Part shown: positions 63,628-64,000 of the stretch, one piece after another
Layout: every line of letters begins with the position of its first letter
Numbering within the stretch: the first letter of the stretch is position 1
Origin: Rhizobium sp. TH135
Lineage (GTDB): Bacteria; Pseudomonadota; Alphaproteobacteria; Rhizobiales; Rhizobiaceae
Length of the DNA: 64,000 nucleotides
Direction of reading: 5' to 3'
Assembly: GCF_002855515.1 (NCBI RefSeq)
Contig: NZ_PKRP01000003.1
Location: forward strand, 720,264-784,263
The notes under the pieces: model-generated
What the model was told of the DNA's origin: nothing
The model's input: the letters and a program-made list of their open reading frames with translations, nothing else
The model's database searches: none
Position numbers and translations under genes: made by a program

Positions 63628-63753
63628 ACGCCCAGACGACCAGAGACACATCTCTGAGACTGACGACCGAGAACACAGACTGATCATACTCACAACCACA
63701 ATCCTGAGCTGAACACCAAGCGTGTCTCTCAATTCTAGATAAGGAAAACGACC

Positions 63754-64000
63754 ATGAAGACCATCATCTCCGCAGCCCTCATCTCCCTCGTTGCCGGTTC
63801 GGCCGCTTTCGCCGCCGTCCAGCCGATCCCGGGCTCGATCACCTATGACAACGCAAACGTTCAGCTGGAAAAGGCACCGGCCGGTTCGACCTTCTTCCAC
63901 ACCTTCTCCAACGGTGACGGCCGTGACGTTCGCGAGATCTACAAGGTCAACGCCGACAAGTCGGTGACCCTCGTCAACCGCACCGTCTCCAACGCTTCTT
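63754..64000 (+). CDS. Small secreted protein, second paralogue, cut by window end
   Basis: The frame runs off the window after about 82 codons. The signal peptide (MKTIISAALISLVAGSAAFA) and the mature blocks QPIPGSITYDNA, LEKAPAGSTFFHTFSNGDG and EIYKVNADKSVTLVNRTVSN align with the previous gene without gaps of note. AAGGAAAA stands before the ATG. Tandem duplication is clear. The stop lies beyond the edge, probably only a few codons away if the length matches its neighbour. Confidence 0.8.
   Translation, partial: MKTIISAALISLVAGSAAFAAVQPIPGSITYDNANVQLEKAPAGSTFFHTFSNGDGRDVREIYKVNADKSVTLVNRTVSNAS

Overview
The window is chromosomal DNA of an alphaproteobacterium of the Rhizobiaceae type (Rhizobium / Agrobacterium / Sinorhizobium relatives). 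This rests on the high GC content and the rhizobial gene set: class II DAHP synthase, an aerobic-type cobT/cobS pair, hmuTUV haem uptake, usg, DUF1289, DUF2270, an MscS channel with a DUF3772-like N-terminus. It also rests on the gene order gor - DUF2059 - rpiA - gph - L,D-transpeptidase - fumC, which I recall from related genomes. I see no rRNA, prophage, insertion sequence, transposase, plasmid replication gene or CRISPR array. Most of the window is ordinary housekeeping sequence with many two- to four-gene operons, often joined by ATGA-type overlaps.

Layout. 1-5.5 kb: end of an LtaS/MdoB-type phosphotransferase, an unrecognised DNA-binding-like protein, a GFA-family protein, class II DAHP synthase and an alpha/beta hydrolase. 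5.5-9.6 kb: a structured RNA-like segment with a 42-residue membrane peptide, glutathione reductase, DUF2059, rpiA, gph. 9.6-17.3 kb: an L,D-transpeptidase, class II and class I fumarases flanking a degenerate GGDEF protein, and a diguanylate cyclase. 17.3-29.5 kb: a PPOX-family protein, a hydrolase/MarR divergent pair, DUF971, moaA, a chemoreceptor, two exporters, mobA-mobB and a repeat-rich OmpA-type protein. 29.8-34.5 kb: a polar amino-acid ABC transporter lacking its ATPase, usg, DUF2270, a TPR-methyltransferase. 34.5-40.6 kb: an unrecognised membrane protein whose ribosome-binding site lies in a perfect hairpin, a beta-hydroxyacid dehydrogenase, Lrp, a DNA glycosylase, a nuclease and a histidine kinase. 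40.6-51.0 kb: dgkA, cobT, cobS, DUF1289, a retropepsin-like protease, an ABC-2 exporter, two related double-receiver regulators and an MscS channel. 51.1-55.0 kb: a haem locus (HutX-like carrier and IsdG-type haem oxygenase, divergent from hmuTUV). 55-64 kb: tRNA-Lys, PhzF, Nudix, an EEP phosphatase, an aminotransferase, a diguanylate cyclase, ilvC, a TetR regulator and two paralogous small secreted proteins behind a duplicated operator-like repeat.

How the genes work together. The haem locus is the clearest functional unit: periplasmic binding protein, permease and ATPase import haem, while the divergent pair can carry and degrade it. mobA/mobB and moaA belong to molybdenum cofactor synthesis. 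cobT and cobS build the lower loop of cobalamin. Three GGDEF proteins with intact motifs, one degenerate GGDEF protein, one sensor kinase, one chemoreceptor and one double-receiver regulator make the region rich in signalling. The best leads for something undescribed are the hairpin-gated membrane protein (34.5-36.1 kb), the structured RNA plus peptide (5.6-5.9 kb), the GAAC-N6-GTTC repeat pair with small secreted paralogues (63.27-64 kb), and the double-receiver protein with Asn at the phosphorylation position (47.1-47.9 kb).
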